Notes: generated by a model from the letters alone, not told the origin. A stretch of 64,000 bases of DNA from Syngnathus acus (GCF_901709675.1 NC_051087.1:7311319-7375318); one strand, 5' to 3'; positions 37,551 through 48,722 are shown, numbered from the stretch's first letter. Numbers and translations are program-made.

Positions 37551-40500
37551 TTAGATTAACCAGGCTGCATCTTGTCTGTGCACACTGTGTCTTCACATAA
37601 ATGCTCAGCAATGTTGACATTTACACACTTGTAAATGGCGGCTTCCAATCAGACGCGATAGACAACGGGAGAGCTCCTTTTCAACAACTTGTAACTTGTT
37701 TTTATTATTCTATTGCTCTCATGAAAGTGTAAAAATAACCACAATTACTGTTTTAAATAGACAACTGACCTCCTTCTCAGTAAATCACGTGATGTTTAAC
37801 TGTTATATGATGTTTACGATTGTGCGTGTCACATCTGTAAAATGGCTATTGGGATTGAATTTAGTGGCAGCACATGTATACACCAGATCAGAAATAGTTC
37901 ATCAGCGATCTTCAGTTAAAATGTCAAATAATGTTTTGACATCCTGAAAATCTCTTCTCAAAATGCTACCCACAACAATGTTGTGTGGTCCGTCACTATG
38001 ATATTGCATTAGCAGACTCTCAGTTGCATTCCAAAACAACATGTGGAGCCATTACCCCAAACTATAAGGCAATATAGCCAATCAGCCTCAATTTGTTGAA
38101 TGTGGCAAAAGGAAAAGTGGATTTATGTGAGTGACTTACTGTGAAGTAGATTCCCCCTTGCAGTGAAGAGTGCAAAAAGCAATTTACACAATTGTTAACA
38201 ACAGTTCGATTTTATCTAGCATGTTCATGCGTAACTCACAACATGATTACTTGTCTTTATTCTACATGTAGACTACATGTATTTTGCATTCACACATTAT
38301 TGAGGGCAACCTGTGCTTGTTAGTAGCACTGGGCCTTGACAGTTAAAATTCAGCTCCAATGCATTCAGACAGGTCCCTTAAGTAGCAAACCTTGTCACAA
38401 TGACTCCACATCAGGCCTATTGATGAGCGTGTCTGAAGCAGTAGGCAATGTTCCAAAGCAAAGGGGGTCTTCCAGAGTCATTTAAGCACTGCACTTGACA
38501 TAGAAAAACCTCAAGGGGCAACTCAACCCATTTTACCTTCGCAATGTTGCATTTTCCATTGATTTCCACACTGTTTTGCATATTACGTTCCCTTCAGTTA
38601 AAGCAACCTTTTCAGACAGAATCTAAATGATCAAGTTTACCCTTTTAGAGAGATTAATGGAAAAGAATAGCAATTGCATGTAATCATATAAAAGCCATTT
38701 TTAAAAGTACCTTCCAGCACTTGTGGTTAGGATGTGTCTCATTGTTTGTGTGATTGCTCTGTGATTGACAAGAAAATAGTCCAGGGTGTAGCACATCTTT
38801 CACTCAGCGTAAATTCCAGTTTACTTGTGATCCTCAAGAGAATAAGTGATAAAAAATGGATGGACACATGCATCATCCAGGTTCAAATGTACCTGTGTTG
38901 TTTGCTGTCAATAGACCGGATCAGTCTTTCCCAAAGGATCAAAATGCACCTGTTGTTTAAACCTAATTTCCAACACTAAGAGTTGTTAATTGTGTCTTTA
39001 GCAGTTGATCTAATGTCTTAAATTAGAAGAGAAGACAAAATTGAGTATCTTGTCTTTTTGAATGAATGAATTCTAATCATCTGTAAAACAAAAACACATT
39101 TTGCAAATAACCTTGCAAGACTAGTATTAAAATATGAATAATGTTGATTAGGAATCACTTTGTACATCTGTGCTTTATTATTTCTCAATTAGGAAGCAAG
39201 CCTAATTAATTGCTCATAATTTCAAGTAAAAATCATGGAGGAATTAAGATGATAATTTAGGAATAATTTCAGTGCACTTGCTTTGAATAGTAACATTTAA
39301 TGTGCATATAGCAATCTGTGAAATGGATCAGTCCATTGGAAAATTTCTCATTTAGCACGTCAACAGTTACATGTATACATGGCAATTAAAAACATACAGT
39401 GTACAGTAATGCTATGAACATAAATAAACATGTTAGCTTGGTCACTGAAAGTAAAATTTTGTGCGGACTGCCACTAGACCCATTGTTGTATTATTCATGA
39501 GAATTCAGCAGCTTTATTTCTTTAGTGTCAAACACTGGATAGCCAAATCCAAATTCGACCAGCTTTGTTGAATAAAGAAGGTGACATCTCAACGTCACTG
39601 CTGTGGTCCAGTCAGCTGGAAGGCATATTTTGTAACTGTGTGTAACATGCACCACTGGGATCTGTCACTATTCTTTCATTTCAAAGATGCCCAACTTTTC
39701 TTTAACAACTCTGTAGTTCTTGTGTGATTTTTTCTTAAGCTTAAACGGGAAGATACACGCAAGACATACAAGCAAATCTTATAATAACAGGTGCACAGCA
39801 AAAGAGGGGCACAGGAAAGATGCAAACTCATTCCAATTATTCTTTTTTGCAGCCTCCATGTGAGGTGTGGATTTTATTTGACAAGCTGCCGTACTGTGAT
39901 AGCATGCAGTTGACGTTTGGACACCAAGGTTCACACCATCCTGCTGAATTAAACACCAGGAACACATTTTGTTTGTTTCAGGGGCATTATATAATAAAAC
40001 AACACATTTACAAAAGGAACATAACTGACGCCTCTCGACTAAAACGAAATCATTCTAAAACATTCAGAGAGGCAGTGTAGTATGAGAAAGCAGCTTACCA
40101 CACTGCCAACGAGTGCCTGGTTAGTCAATGAGCCATAGTGTTTATTTCAACAGGCAGCCTGTGGTAGAAACGGACTATAAGTCAACAGCACAAACGGGAA
40201 CAATTGTGTCATGTGTGCATCCGATAGGCCCGAGGCAGTAATGTGTACGTGTGGATGTGTACATGTGCCAACAGTGTGAAGTGCAGTTAGCAGTGATCAC
40301 GCCCAAGGAGATACTTCCTTTTGCCTCACTGACTGCTCTATGCGATTTAGCTGCACTGCAGGCTACATTCAGACACTTACAAGAAGCTCCGGGCAGCCCC
40401 TTGCTTGACTGCTCTCATAGTGGCCGTTGCCACAAACACCGTCAACCGCTCCTTCAAATGACACTTAAAGGTTCAAAAGGAATACACTATGATCTGAATT

Positions 40501-42832
40501 AAGTTTGTGTTATTCCCCTCAAAGTGAACAGGCAGGAAACTGTTCAGGGAAGGGTATATTCATATCAAAGCAAGGTATTTTGCATCCCCCACTGCCCGAG
40601 CGCACGAGTGAAGAACAAAAAGAGCTGAGCCTTTCCCCACCCAGTGGTTCTGAATGCTCTAGTTAGGAACGTTTAATATTAATGTCTAAAAGAAGGCTCT
40701 TGTTTCCCAGTTATGCTCAGTGTTGGAGTAGCCGATGCAGTTCTTAACCCACCAGGGGCTTAGTTGGCCGAGATACTGCATACTGTGTGAGACTGAAGTG
40801 GTTATTTTCATATTCCTTCTTGTTCAAAGGCCAGCAGGAAAGATCCAAATTATAACCTTCACCAAAGAATGTCAGAAGGCATTACTTTAATTGCATTAGT
40901 TAGTTTCCACAAAACTTTATGGAGGATAAGTTCTTGAAATGTTGACATCTCAATTGAAGTCAAGCTGCTTATAGCAAAAAAATTAAGCAGTCATTGTTAC
41001 ACTCCACTTGCATCGAGGACATGCAGTGCAGTGACTAAGATGGAGCCAGATTTCACGTTGCGCTATTCACTTTAAAGTTGTGGAGGACTGCTGAATAGAA
41101 ATCTAGTTTGTATTTGTTAACCTAAAATGTGCTGAAACATTATAAGGGATAAAATGGACGCAAATGTGTGCCGCTTAGCTGCTAATTAAGAGTGCCAAAC
41201 GGTGTTTACTTTAGAAAGCCGTACACACATTGTTGCTACGGAAACAGGGGACCAGCTGTTGCCCAGTTGTTTGCTAATCTTTATTCATTGTCACAGGACA
41301 AATATAGCGGGACATACCACAGGTAATATTGCTCCCGAGCCTTTAGGTGCAGACTGTTGTTCATCAGAATCAGCAGACATCTGTATTTTACGGTTGTCTT
41401 TGTCTCGCTGCAGCAGAACTCCAATTTCCTTTTAAGCTGTCCTTCCTTCATCACGTCGCCACCGAAATAAACTGCCTGGCATCAATATCATCTTAACTTC
41501 CCTCAGTGTGGTGTACTGCCGAGTTATCATTGACAAAATGATGGAGCCGTGTTGTTGTTTTTTTGTCAGTATTGTTTTGTAACTTTCAAATGGACACAAC
41601 ATGGAAACAATCAAACTATACTTCAGAAATTAAAAACAACATGCTGCGTAAAACTGTCAAATAATTATGTAACATGTACATGCCTAAATATTGCGCAAAA
41701 ACATTTGATATTAGGTTATTTAGCCTTTTACTGAAGAAAGCATCAAGGACATGATCAGGTTCACAGCAAGATCAACGTTCTCACTAACAAAGTCAACATT
41801 TAATTCAATATAACTTAGCCTCCATTTGTTGTGCAGTAGGGAAACCTCTGCATTCCAGCAGCTGAGTGAACAGTCACGGCACACAAGAATAAAACTAAAT
41901 GATAATCAAACACTGGCATATGCACCAACAAGACATGAATAATAAATACTATACCTGCATCTCCGAATGGCAAACAGTCCACAAATGCATACACATAACA
42001 GACTAAAACTGAGGAATATTGGACTTTCTGATGCAATTTCACATTAAACCTAAAGTGAACAGTAACCTTCACAGGGGAATTTAAGTTCACCTAAAAACTT
42101 TGGAATGCACATGTCTGACTGATGAATGCTGCATTGCTTGTGTCACAGGTCTCTCTTCTCAAACAAAGGTGCTAAACAGTAAACCTCACAACAGTTGTTG
42201 ATTTTTTTTTTTTCCTTTCCTCAAGGGAGTCTATTTCTTCCATGTGCCATTCTATGACGTTTACAGTCTCTCTTTAAACTGTTGGTGATCTACGACCAGT
42301 GGTCATTTCCCGTTAAAAAAAGAATGCGGAAAACCCTACGATGTTGCGGTGTTGATGTCATCATGCAATACGTTGTTTTTACAACATCATTGATGTGTGC
42401 TTTCAAGATTGATATTCTTTTGGTCATCATGTCATATATGATGACACAATGACGAGTGACACCACCAGTTATTTTAATTTTGTGACTCTATTAAATTTAA
42501 TAGTTATTAGCACAGGGACTGAATATTGGCATAATGTCAACAGATGGACTTTAGCCTGCTTAGTTCCAAGCTGCCAGTGTAATACTTTAAGTTCCTTATT
42601 TTTATTTATTTTTTTATCATGAGCACTAGTTATTAGACACAATATCACTGAACAGGTCTGTTCAAAAAGTAGGGGAAAAAAAAGCATGTGAAGCATTGTA
42701 TGTCAAAAAAGTTTATTATTGTAGCACACATAATTATTATTTGACAGCTTTAGCTTTAATGTTAGATTCACAGTTCAACTACACAGGACCTTTTTCTTTT
42801 CAGGCAGAGAAAAGGAAGGGCTGGACCGACAG

Positions 42833-43144
42833 TCAAAACAAGTTTGAACTTCGCCAGTCAATCTGGTGATTGGTGGTTGTGTTATTACTTTGGCTGCGAA
42901 ATGCTATCTTGGTTGACAGTTTAACACCTGTAATGTCACTCCACTCACCAGATATGCCAACTTCCTCTCCATTGTCCAAGCCTGCTCCTTTTTTTGTTTT
43001 TTCTTCAGTCCCGACAGCTATTGGAAGCCGGTTGCGTCGTTTACTTCTCAGTCCCACATACGGCGATTTCATTGTCCCACATTGTAACATCAGAAACGTG
43101 CGGCCAGAAACTCGTCTTGCTGACCGCCTCATTACATTTCCCAT
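42833..43144 (-). other. Unrecognised open frame near a transposon terminus
   Basis: A 103-codon minus-strand frame, rich in Arg, Lys and Ser ('LRSKRRNRLPIAVGTEEKTKK'), lies just left of the DNA-transposon-like terminus at 43262-43345. It could be interior sequence of that element or chance; the other strand is open over nearly the same span. I do not recognise the protein and would not call it a gene. Confidence 0.2.
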
Positions 43145-43261
43145 GATTCTTAGACATGGAGGCAGGAAGTTGTTCTAATTCCAGTACGACAAAAACATGT
43201 ATGCTTGCTAGTGATTAGTGAAAGTAAATAGGAAGGAATTTCAATGAAAGACGAGGAGCTG

Positions 43262-43345
43262 AAAAGCCGACATCATATGTAAGGCGCACCGGATTAAGAA
43301 AATTAAAGGATTTTATGTGTGCTTTATGGTCCGAAAAATACAGTA
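43262..43345. mobile_element. DNA-transposon-like terminus (fragment)
   Basis: 'taaggcgcaccggattaaga' followed by 'aaattaaaggattttatgtg', then 'gctttatggtccgaaaaata' and cagta. This is the wording of a common fish DNA-transposon end ('ataaggcgcaccggattataa .. ccttatagtccgaaaaatacggta'), related to the end of the element at 9617-9865. No matching inverted terminus was found within about 800 bp to the left, so it is probably half an element. It stops about 160 bp before the acceptor of the exon at 43504. Confidence 0.65.
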
Positions 43346-43503
43346 ACCTCAATCTCCACCATTTTCTTTGCGCTACCTACACACATCAACACTATCGTGC
43401 ACAGAACAAGTCAGACGCCATCTCATCCCGCACGCCCCTGCTGTGTAAGAAGCCAGCGGCACTTATGGCTATTATTAACTCTTTTTTTTTTTTTACTATC
43501 CAG

Positions 43504-43638
43504 TGTCCCGACTCGGCCTGCAAACAGGATCTCTTGGCCTACCTGCAGAGAATCGCACTGTACTGTCATCAGCTCAATATTTGCAGCAAAGTGAAGGCTG
43601 AAGTGCAGAACCTGGGTGGGGAGCTCATTGTGTCTGGG
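43504..43638 (+). CDS. ctnna2: ctnna2 exon: residues about 766-810 (actin-interface helix)
   Basis: 135 bp, 45 codons, phase 0 at both ends: Cys-Pro-Asp-Ser-Ala-Cys-Lys through Gly-Gly-Glu-Leu-Ile-Val-Ser-Gly, donor gtaagt. It carries the helix with the hydrophobic actin contacts: Leu at about 784, Ile 791 and Val 795 match alpha-E Leu785, Ile792 and Val796, whose mutation abolishes F-actin binding. The frame is open for 41 more codons past the donor, ending at tag 43762-43764, so use of the unspliced transcript would truncate the domain. In mammals a 48-residue neural insertion can follow this exon; I did not find a matching 144-bp exon in the next intron. Confidence 0.97.
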
Positions 43639-45417
43639 GTAAGTAGGTCCAGATTGTCCACTACTCACTGTCACCTTTGGGCCATCACTACACTTAAGCA
43701 GTGTTTTATACTCTGTGCTGCAGCCCTCCCACTGCATTCAGTTCAAGGTCAGAGTGAAGGTTAGAGGACCGAGTGATGGGTCTTCCGAATGAAATACTGA
43801 TGCGGCTCTTTCTGAGCCAATTCCGTCTAATAATACTCACTAAAATGCATGGTAGGCTTTTTATGTCTCATGGACCCTATTATCATTGTTCAACTTAAGT
43901 GTCCAATTAGCCTGCATTGCTGTAGCGTGTCTACTATTTATCACGAAAGAACCATTTTAAAGCACATCGGCAAGTATCAGCAAATTCTGCATTTTAATGG
44001 CTACTAAAATCTCACATATAGCAGGTGCAAAATGGTGTGTTCTCGACAACAGATTGCAGTCAGAAGCTTCAAAATCGCATTGTTGATTTGACGCTATGTC
44101 ACAATAACTTTGTTTTTTGGCATAGCAAAAATGTCGACACAACAGAAAAGATCCGTTCTTCCTGTTGCATCTCATTTTACCGGTGCCTCCTCGTTAAGAT
44201 TTTGCAGAGCGATGCAATTTGCACCGCCTTTCAAATGCAGTATTAAAAATCAGCCATCACAATTTGTCTCAGGTTTGATAAATCACACCGCACGTGCTCA
44301 ATTAATTTATTTGCATATGCAGTACTCCTTCCATAATGTACCAAATGACCTGTGTGGCAAGTTTACTGATTTGATAGGTGCAATCCTATGTGTGCCCGGC
44401 ACTTTCCATATCTGTTTAGAGGAGGAATTAAGTTTGCATGTGATTTTGTTCACATAAAATGTTCATAAATCGGGGCCATAGTCCCGAACTTGCTTGAAAC
44501 TGTCCTCTGTGAATACGTAATTAAGGAACACATGTACAATCTTATATCAGGAAAAAAACGTGGATTCACTCAATTTCTATATTTTTAGAATTTGCTCACG
44601 TTTGTCCATCAATCGATACCATCTTCCCTCTGACATACAGGAAAGAACAAAGTTGCTGACAAAAAGATCAATTGTCTGTTTGCTTTTTAAATAGGCACTA
44701 AATGGACTGCAAGGTTGCTAAATATAGCAACAATGTCACAAAGTTGGCCACACCACTGAAGACGCACGCCGTTCCTCTTTCTCGCTTGTCGCATTGTATT
44801 CTAAAATAAAACCACTGCTTGGTTTAGCTTTTATTTTGAGTCAGTAAGACTGGACCGGTCAGATGTGGCCTGCAGATCTTACAGTGCCCAGGTCTTTAAC
44901 GACATCTCGTGTAATATCAATTGTGAATTCTATACGCTACACAGCTCTGAACCTTCTGTCCATTTTGAAAAAGAGACTCATTTATTGCTCTTTGGGTTTC
45001 CCATCACCCTCATCATTTTTTCTTTGAACTATTGTATACACGTTTATCCCATGTTGGATGCGTGCAACCCGCTGATATTTGAACCTTTTCATGGTGGTCG
45101 ACTGGAATCCACACTCATTAAAACCACGCAGTTGACTTGACTCCACATGTGGTCTGAGGAGGCCCACTGGCCGACGACCCTTAAATGTCAGCCAAACAAA
45201 ACAGACGGAAACAGAGCACACCTGACCCTGCCTCTGCTCATTAGCAGCCGCCAAAGGAAGACGTCACATAGCGAGCGCTCAGTTTTATCCCGCTTAATTG
45301 ACAGTTGCGGTGAAGATCTCCTACTTAGCTGCGCTAATGCTTCCTCATGCGCGAAACAACCCAACGCGCCAAAGAACTGACTCATTTGACGTGACCTTAA
45401 GTGTTTCTCTCTCGCAG
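43639..45417 (+). other. ctnna2: ctnna2 last intron, 1779 bp
   Basis: Donor gtaagt, acceptor gtttctctctcgcag. AT-rich in the middle and GC-richer in the last 250 bp. No repeat family is recognised. I looked for a phase-0 exon of 144 bp flanked by ag and gt that could encode the mammalian-type neural insertion and did not recognise one. An upstream alternative acceptor in frame with the last exon is limited by a taa at 45295-45297. Confidence 0.93.
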
Positions 45418-45705
45418 CTGGATAGCGCCACCTCGCTCATCCAGGCCGCCAAGAACCTGATGAACGCCGTGGTTCTGACGGTCAAAGCCTCGTACGTGGC
45501 CTCCACCAAGTACCAGAAGGTGTACGGGACCGCCGCCGTCAACTCACCCGTCGTGTCCTGGCGCATGAAAGCTCCCGAGAAGAAACCACTGGTGAAAAGA
45601 GAGAAGCCGGAGGAGTGCCAGACTCGTGTGCGACGAGGCTCTCAGAAGAAACATATCTCCCCTGTCCAGGCCCTCAGCGAATTCAAGGCCATGGACTCGT
45701 TCTAA
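45418..45705 (+). CDS. ctnna2: ctnna2 terminal exon: residues about 811-905 and stop
   Basis: 285 bp of coding sequence plus taa at 45703-45705. It begins Leu-Asp-Ser-Ala-Thr-Ser-Leu and ends Glu-Phe-Lys-Ala-Met-Asp-Ser-Phe. It encodes the last helix of the actin-binding bundle and the C-terminal extension. Trp at about 858 in 'VVSWRMKAPEKK' matches alpha-E Trp859, a residue used in actin binding, and the basic 'KKPLVKREK' and 'RVRRGSQKKH' stretches are present. 'VYGTAAVNSPVVSW' and the final Phe are alpha-N features (alpha-E ends in Ile). Changes from mammals are small: Arg for Lys after the Trp, and Cys for Phe in 'KPEECQTR'. The exon is much more GC-rich than its introns. Confidence 0.98.
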   Translation: MDSATSLIQAAKNLMNAVVLTVKASYVASTKYQKVYGTAAVNSPVVSWRMKAPEKKPLVKREKPEECQTRVRRGSQKKHISPVQALSEFKAMDSF

Positions 45706-46216
45706 AAAGAGGGAAAATACCCAAGAAAAAGTTCACATTGTGTTCGCCCACCTGTTTTCCTTGCGTGTGTGCACTTCTGCACCTCAGGAGAATGACATTT
45801 TCAACTGCCACACTCGGGCGCCTGTGAAGACTGTGGGTCTCTAACAGCCAACACACACAAGTAACACTATTTATCAATCTTACCGTAGCTTAACGTGAGA
45901 GCCAAACTGTGACAAAAATATGCTAAAAATACATATCAGGATGAGGTTTTAAAACAAGGATGTTAGTTGATATTGTAGTCCTATTACACTGGTCAATAGA
46001 TAATTTTAATCAGAGATTGCTTTGTCCAAAAAGTATTTTGTAATGCTGATTTCAAATGTCTTTACTTTTTTCTAGTACATCAGGTTTTTGAGATTTTTTA
46101 TTTTTTTATTTTCAAGTTTGACCTAAAAAATCTTGGGCATTTCAGATTTTACTAGGAGTAGTAGTTTTAGCTAAGATCTTTAAAAAAATCCACCTTATGT
46201 TCACCCTGTAAAAGTG

Positions 46217-46217
<1 letters not shown>

Positions 46218-46262
<45 letters not shown>
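46218..46262. repeat. (ATT)15 trinucleotide microsatellite in the 3' UTR
   Basis: An uninterrupted run of about 15 ATT units, 513 bp after the stop codon and ending 3 bp before the first AATAAA hexamer. If transcribed it gives an AU-rich repeat in the mRNA. Confidence 0.95.
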
Positions 46263-46265
46263 GAT

Positions 46266-46271
46266 AATAAA
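46266..46271 (+). promoter_or_regulatory. ctnna2: Candidate proximal polyadenylation hexamer
   Basis: AATAAA directly after the (ATT)n run. There is no clear GT-rich element close downstream, so it may be fortuitous. Confidence 0.3.
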
Positions 46272-46774
46272 ATCTGATGTGTTAGAGAAAAAAACAAGGG
46301 CAGATTTGGAATCAGCGCCCCAAAAAAAATCATCTTGAAAAGTTTACTTGTATCTGATAAAAAAATGTAACATTTATTACCACGGTGCCGACTGGCTGCT
46401 TGTATACACATTTAAAATGTCTGAATGGAAATCCTGGATTGTGCTGTAGAGGACAAAATCTTGGGGTTGGTATACCTCTTTCTTTTTTTTCTTCTTTTTT
46501 GAACATAAAATGTAATGAGTAGTAGTAGGAATAATAACTTCTGTGAAAGATACCCAGAAGTGTCAGCATCTAAGTAGTTTTCCTTGTTCAGATACAGTGT
46601 TTTATCCAAAGCATCCAAATTGTGTTGCCTTTTTTTTTTTCAAAGATATTTAATGATGACATCACTAACTATGATAACCTTGACTGAAAATTGTGTAGCG
46701 TGCAAATATAAACCGAGTGGTTTGACTAGTTGTGGTTTGCTCTGAAAATCCGTGCATACGCTCCCTTTATCTCT

Positions 46775-46780
46775 AATAAA
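46775..46780 (+). promoter_or_regulatory. ctnna2: Candidate polyadenylation hexamer
   Basis: AATAAA in 'ctctaataaatccctcc', followed about 30 bp later by 'tcatgtttatttattagtgt', which could act as a weak downstream element. Confidence 0.35.
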
Positions 46781-46923
46781 TCCCTCCACTTGGCCCTCAA
46801 AGGTTCATGTTTATTTATTAGTGTTGCAGTTGCAGGACACAACACTTCCAATTTGCATCACCAGGCATGCTGTTTGTTGTTATGTTGCACACTTCACTGG
46901 AAATGGGTAGTTTCCTGTCACAA

Positions 46924-46929
46924 AATAAA
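46924..46929 (+). promoter_or_regulatory. ctnna2: Candidate distal polyadenylation hexamer
   Basis: AATAAA in 'cacaaaataaatcac', followed within 10-45 bp by T/G-rich sequence. It has the best downstream context of the three candidates. Confidence 0.4.
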
Positions 46930-47402
46930 TCACTTTCTGTGGCTATTTTGAATTTTTGTATTTTGCAAGGTAGGCTACCAGCTGCTATTAAATCCAGAGA
47001 CAAGAGTATTTAAACAGGAGTTGGCCTCAACGGTATAGACTAATGCTGAGGTTAAAGTGTGTTATCTGAGCTGCTGACCAACACTGGCTGCTTTATAAAC
47101 TCACTTAAGAGTGTCGAGAGTGGGTTTTCTCTGTTATCCGCTTCAAATTGGCTTTTTTTTTTCTCTACCCAAAGGAAAAATAATTAACATTTAAGATAGG
47201 GTGAAGAAATACTGAAAGTTGCTGAATGCAATCCTAACTTTTCACTCACTGAAATGTTATCTTAGACTTACTTTAGAATTCTTGTTTGAGAACCAAATTG
47301 GACAAATGTGTTGTTCAACATAAATGTCACAGCAGTTTACAGTAAAACACAAACTTGCACACATTTTGCTACAGCATCCCTAACATTTATTTGTGGTTTT
47401 GA

Positions 47403-47450
47403 TATCCATCCATTAGGCATCCATCCATGTTCTATACTGCTTGTCCACAT
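47403..47450 (-). repeat. SINE-like repeat, 3' tail fragment
   Basis: Read on the minus strand: 'tggacaagcagtatagaaca' then tggatggatgcc. This matches the '(gga)caagcggtatagaaaatggatggatg' end of the copy at 55495-55856. It is the only copy in the window on the minus strand. Confidence 0.65.
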
Positions 47451-47491
47451 TAGAGCAGTGAAATGTGGTTAGGAATGTGGCGTACAATTTT

Positions 47492-47769
47492 TTGACTGGC
47501 TAAGTTTAAATGTATATGCAAAAACGTTCGAACTTATTTACAAATACATTTGAACGTACTTGAAAATACGTTTAAACTTATCAGCCAATACATTTTGACA
47601 ATAAAATTTGCAATTATATTTAAACATACATATTTATATTTAAACACAACATTGACTTGCTTGTGCATACACCAAAGAATGATGGTAAAAAGTGCTTGGA
47701 TTTTTGTATTCTGCACACAAGTACATTTGAATATATTTACAAGTACATTGAAATGTATTTGCCAGTCAA
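47492..47769. mobile_element. Inverted-repeat element with internal tandem/palindromic arrays
   Basis: 278 bp. The left end is ttgactggc and the right end is gccagtcaa, its exact reverse complement. Beyond the nine exact bases the ends diverge (left taagtttaaatgtat, right read inward aaatacatttcaatg). The inner flanks carry repeated 'tac(a/t)tttgaa' and 'aaatac(g/a)tttaaac' units about 20-25 bp apart, which are themselves near-palindromic. There is no coding frame. This is the structure of a small non-autonomous DNA element. No target-site duplication was clear and I do not recognise the family. Confidence 0.6.
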
Positions 47770-47923
47770 GACTCTTTGCCTCACAGTGGCAGTTCCACGC
47801 TTGTGAGAGCGGAGTGTGTCATTTATTTACCATGTTACTTTGTCTGTTTTATGTAGTTATTTATATCAAGTACTATGCATACTCATTCAAGTACAATAAT
47901 ATACTGTATAGTACATAATGTTA

Positions 47924-47986
47924 CGGAAGAGAATTCTCACTTTAAAGTCAGAATTCAGAGGAAAAAGAGTCAGAATCCTGTCACCC
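47924..47986. repeat. Degenerate 'tcagaattc' tandem units
   Basis: Three approximate copies of a 'gtcagaattctga..aaa' unit occur in a row ('gagaattctcactttaaa', 'gtcagaattcagaggaaaaa', 'gagtcagaatcctg'). This resembles the 'aaagtcagaattct' arrays common in fish genomes. Short and decayed. Confidence 0.5.
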
Positions 47987-48530
47987 CCCGCCTTTTTTTT
48001 TTCTTCACTGGCCCTAATCCTCTTCCGTATAATGCTGATGGCTACTGCAAAAAAAATAATTCCACATTTGTGCAATATTCAACAGAGCCAAGCATATAAA
48101 GCAGTGACGTTAATTGAGTCTGTTGCATCCTGACTGTTGAATGAAGGATTAAAGGATCAAGTGTCATTTTTAAGGATAATTAAAGCTTTAATTGTGGAAA
48201 ATGTCATTTTAAGACTTTTTTAAGATCCGCAGACTCCCTGTTAATGCATCGAACAAGTCTCATTCTGTCTGACTGCCATCGTGTCACACAATTTACGTAG
48301 GTCAGTCTGACCAGGATTTAATCAACTACATGGTGGTGAAATTAATTGAATAGTATTGGTTGGTGGTGACATTGCTTCGAGGCGATGATCTCGAAAACTA
48401 AAACTCAAAAGCTATTCTGTCGGTATGACTACCCATCAAGTTTTGTATCCTATGGCCCTTAAATCTACAAAATCTTTCAGAAATCAAGTCATATGGATAA
48501 ACATTTAGTTTTAACCCCTTCCTGCATAGG

Positions 48531-48722
48531 ATGCCCCTGAGTAACCTCGCAGTCCGCTATGGCGTCTTACTTTCATCGCACTACTGTCTCTTCTACCACA
48601 ATCTGTATGATGAACAGCGTGAGCTACGGCTCATTGGTGTCACGGTCTCAAAGTCAACTGCTGACTATGTCAAGGCCCATAATCTCATTTTGACCAATGA
48701 AGTCCTTGTCAATCCCTCTTAA
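48531..48722 (+). other. Unrecognised short open frame
   Basis: A 63-codon frame with fairly even composition ('YDEQRELRLIGVTVSKSTADY'), ending in taa at 48720-48722. I do not recognise it. It lacks splice-like borders that would suit a known family and lies in intergenic sequence. Listed only because it is the cleanest protein-like frame between the gene and 50 kb. Confidence 0.12.

Larger units (their letters stand above)
35401..43503 (+). other. ctnna2: ctnna2 intron, 8.1 kb (largest complete intron here)
   Basis: Donor gtaacc, acceptor a long T-run followed by actatccag. It contains a Tc1-like transposase relic on the minus strand (37287-37550), a TACG-rich tract (36139-36173) and a DNA-transposon-like terminus (43262-43345) close to its 3' end. 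No other exon is recognised. Confidence 0.95.
45706..46950 (+). other. ctnna2: Probable ctnna2 3' UTR
   Basis: The AT-rich sequence after the stop has AATAAA hexamers at 46266, 46775 and 46924. The last is followed by a T/G-rich stretch ('ttctgtggctattttgaatt', 'tttgtattttgc') of the kind found downstream of cleavage sites. I therefore place the distal end near 46950. The region includes an (ATT)n microsatellite. The end is an inference; transcripts could be shorter or longer. Confidence 0.5.

Noticed and set aside
42870-43178. 102-codon plus-strand frame opposite the Arg-rich minus-strand frame
   Set aside because: Both strands are open over the same span, which points to composition rather than coding; no family recognised.
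43315-43503. In-frame extension of the exon at 43504 toward a Met at 43315
   Set aside because: The extension crosses a transposon-like end and the pyrimidine tract, and alpha-catenins have no such residues. The acceptor actatccag at 43503 restores the exact family sequence.
45298-45417. In-frame open stretch before the last exon, possible alternative 3' splice site adding residues
   Set aside because: No acceptor in the right phase was found after the taa at 45295, and the residues do not resemble any alpha-catenin isoform.
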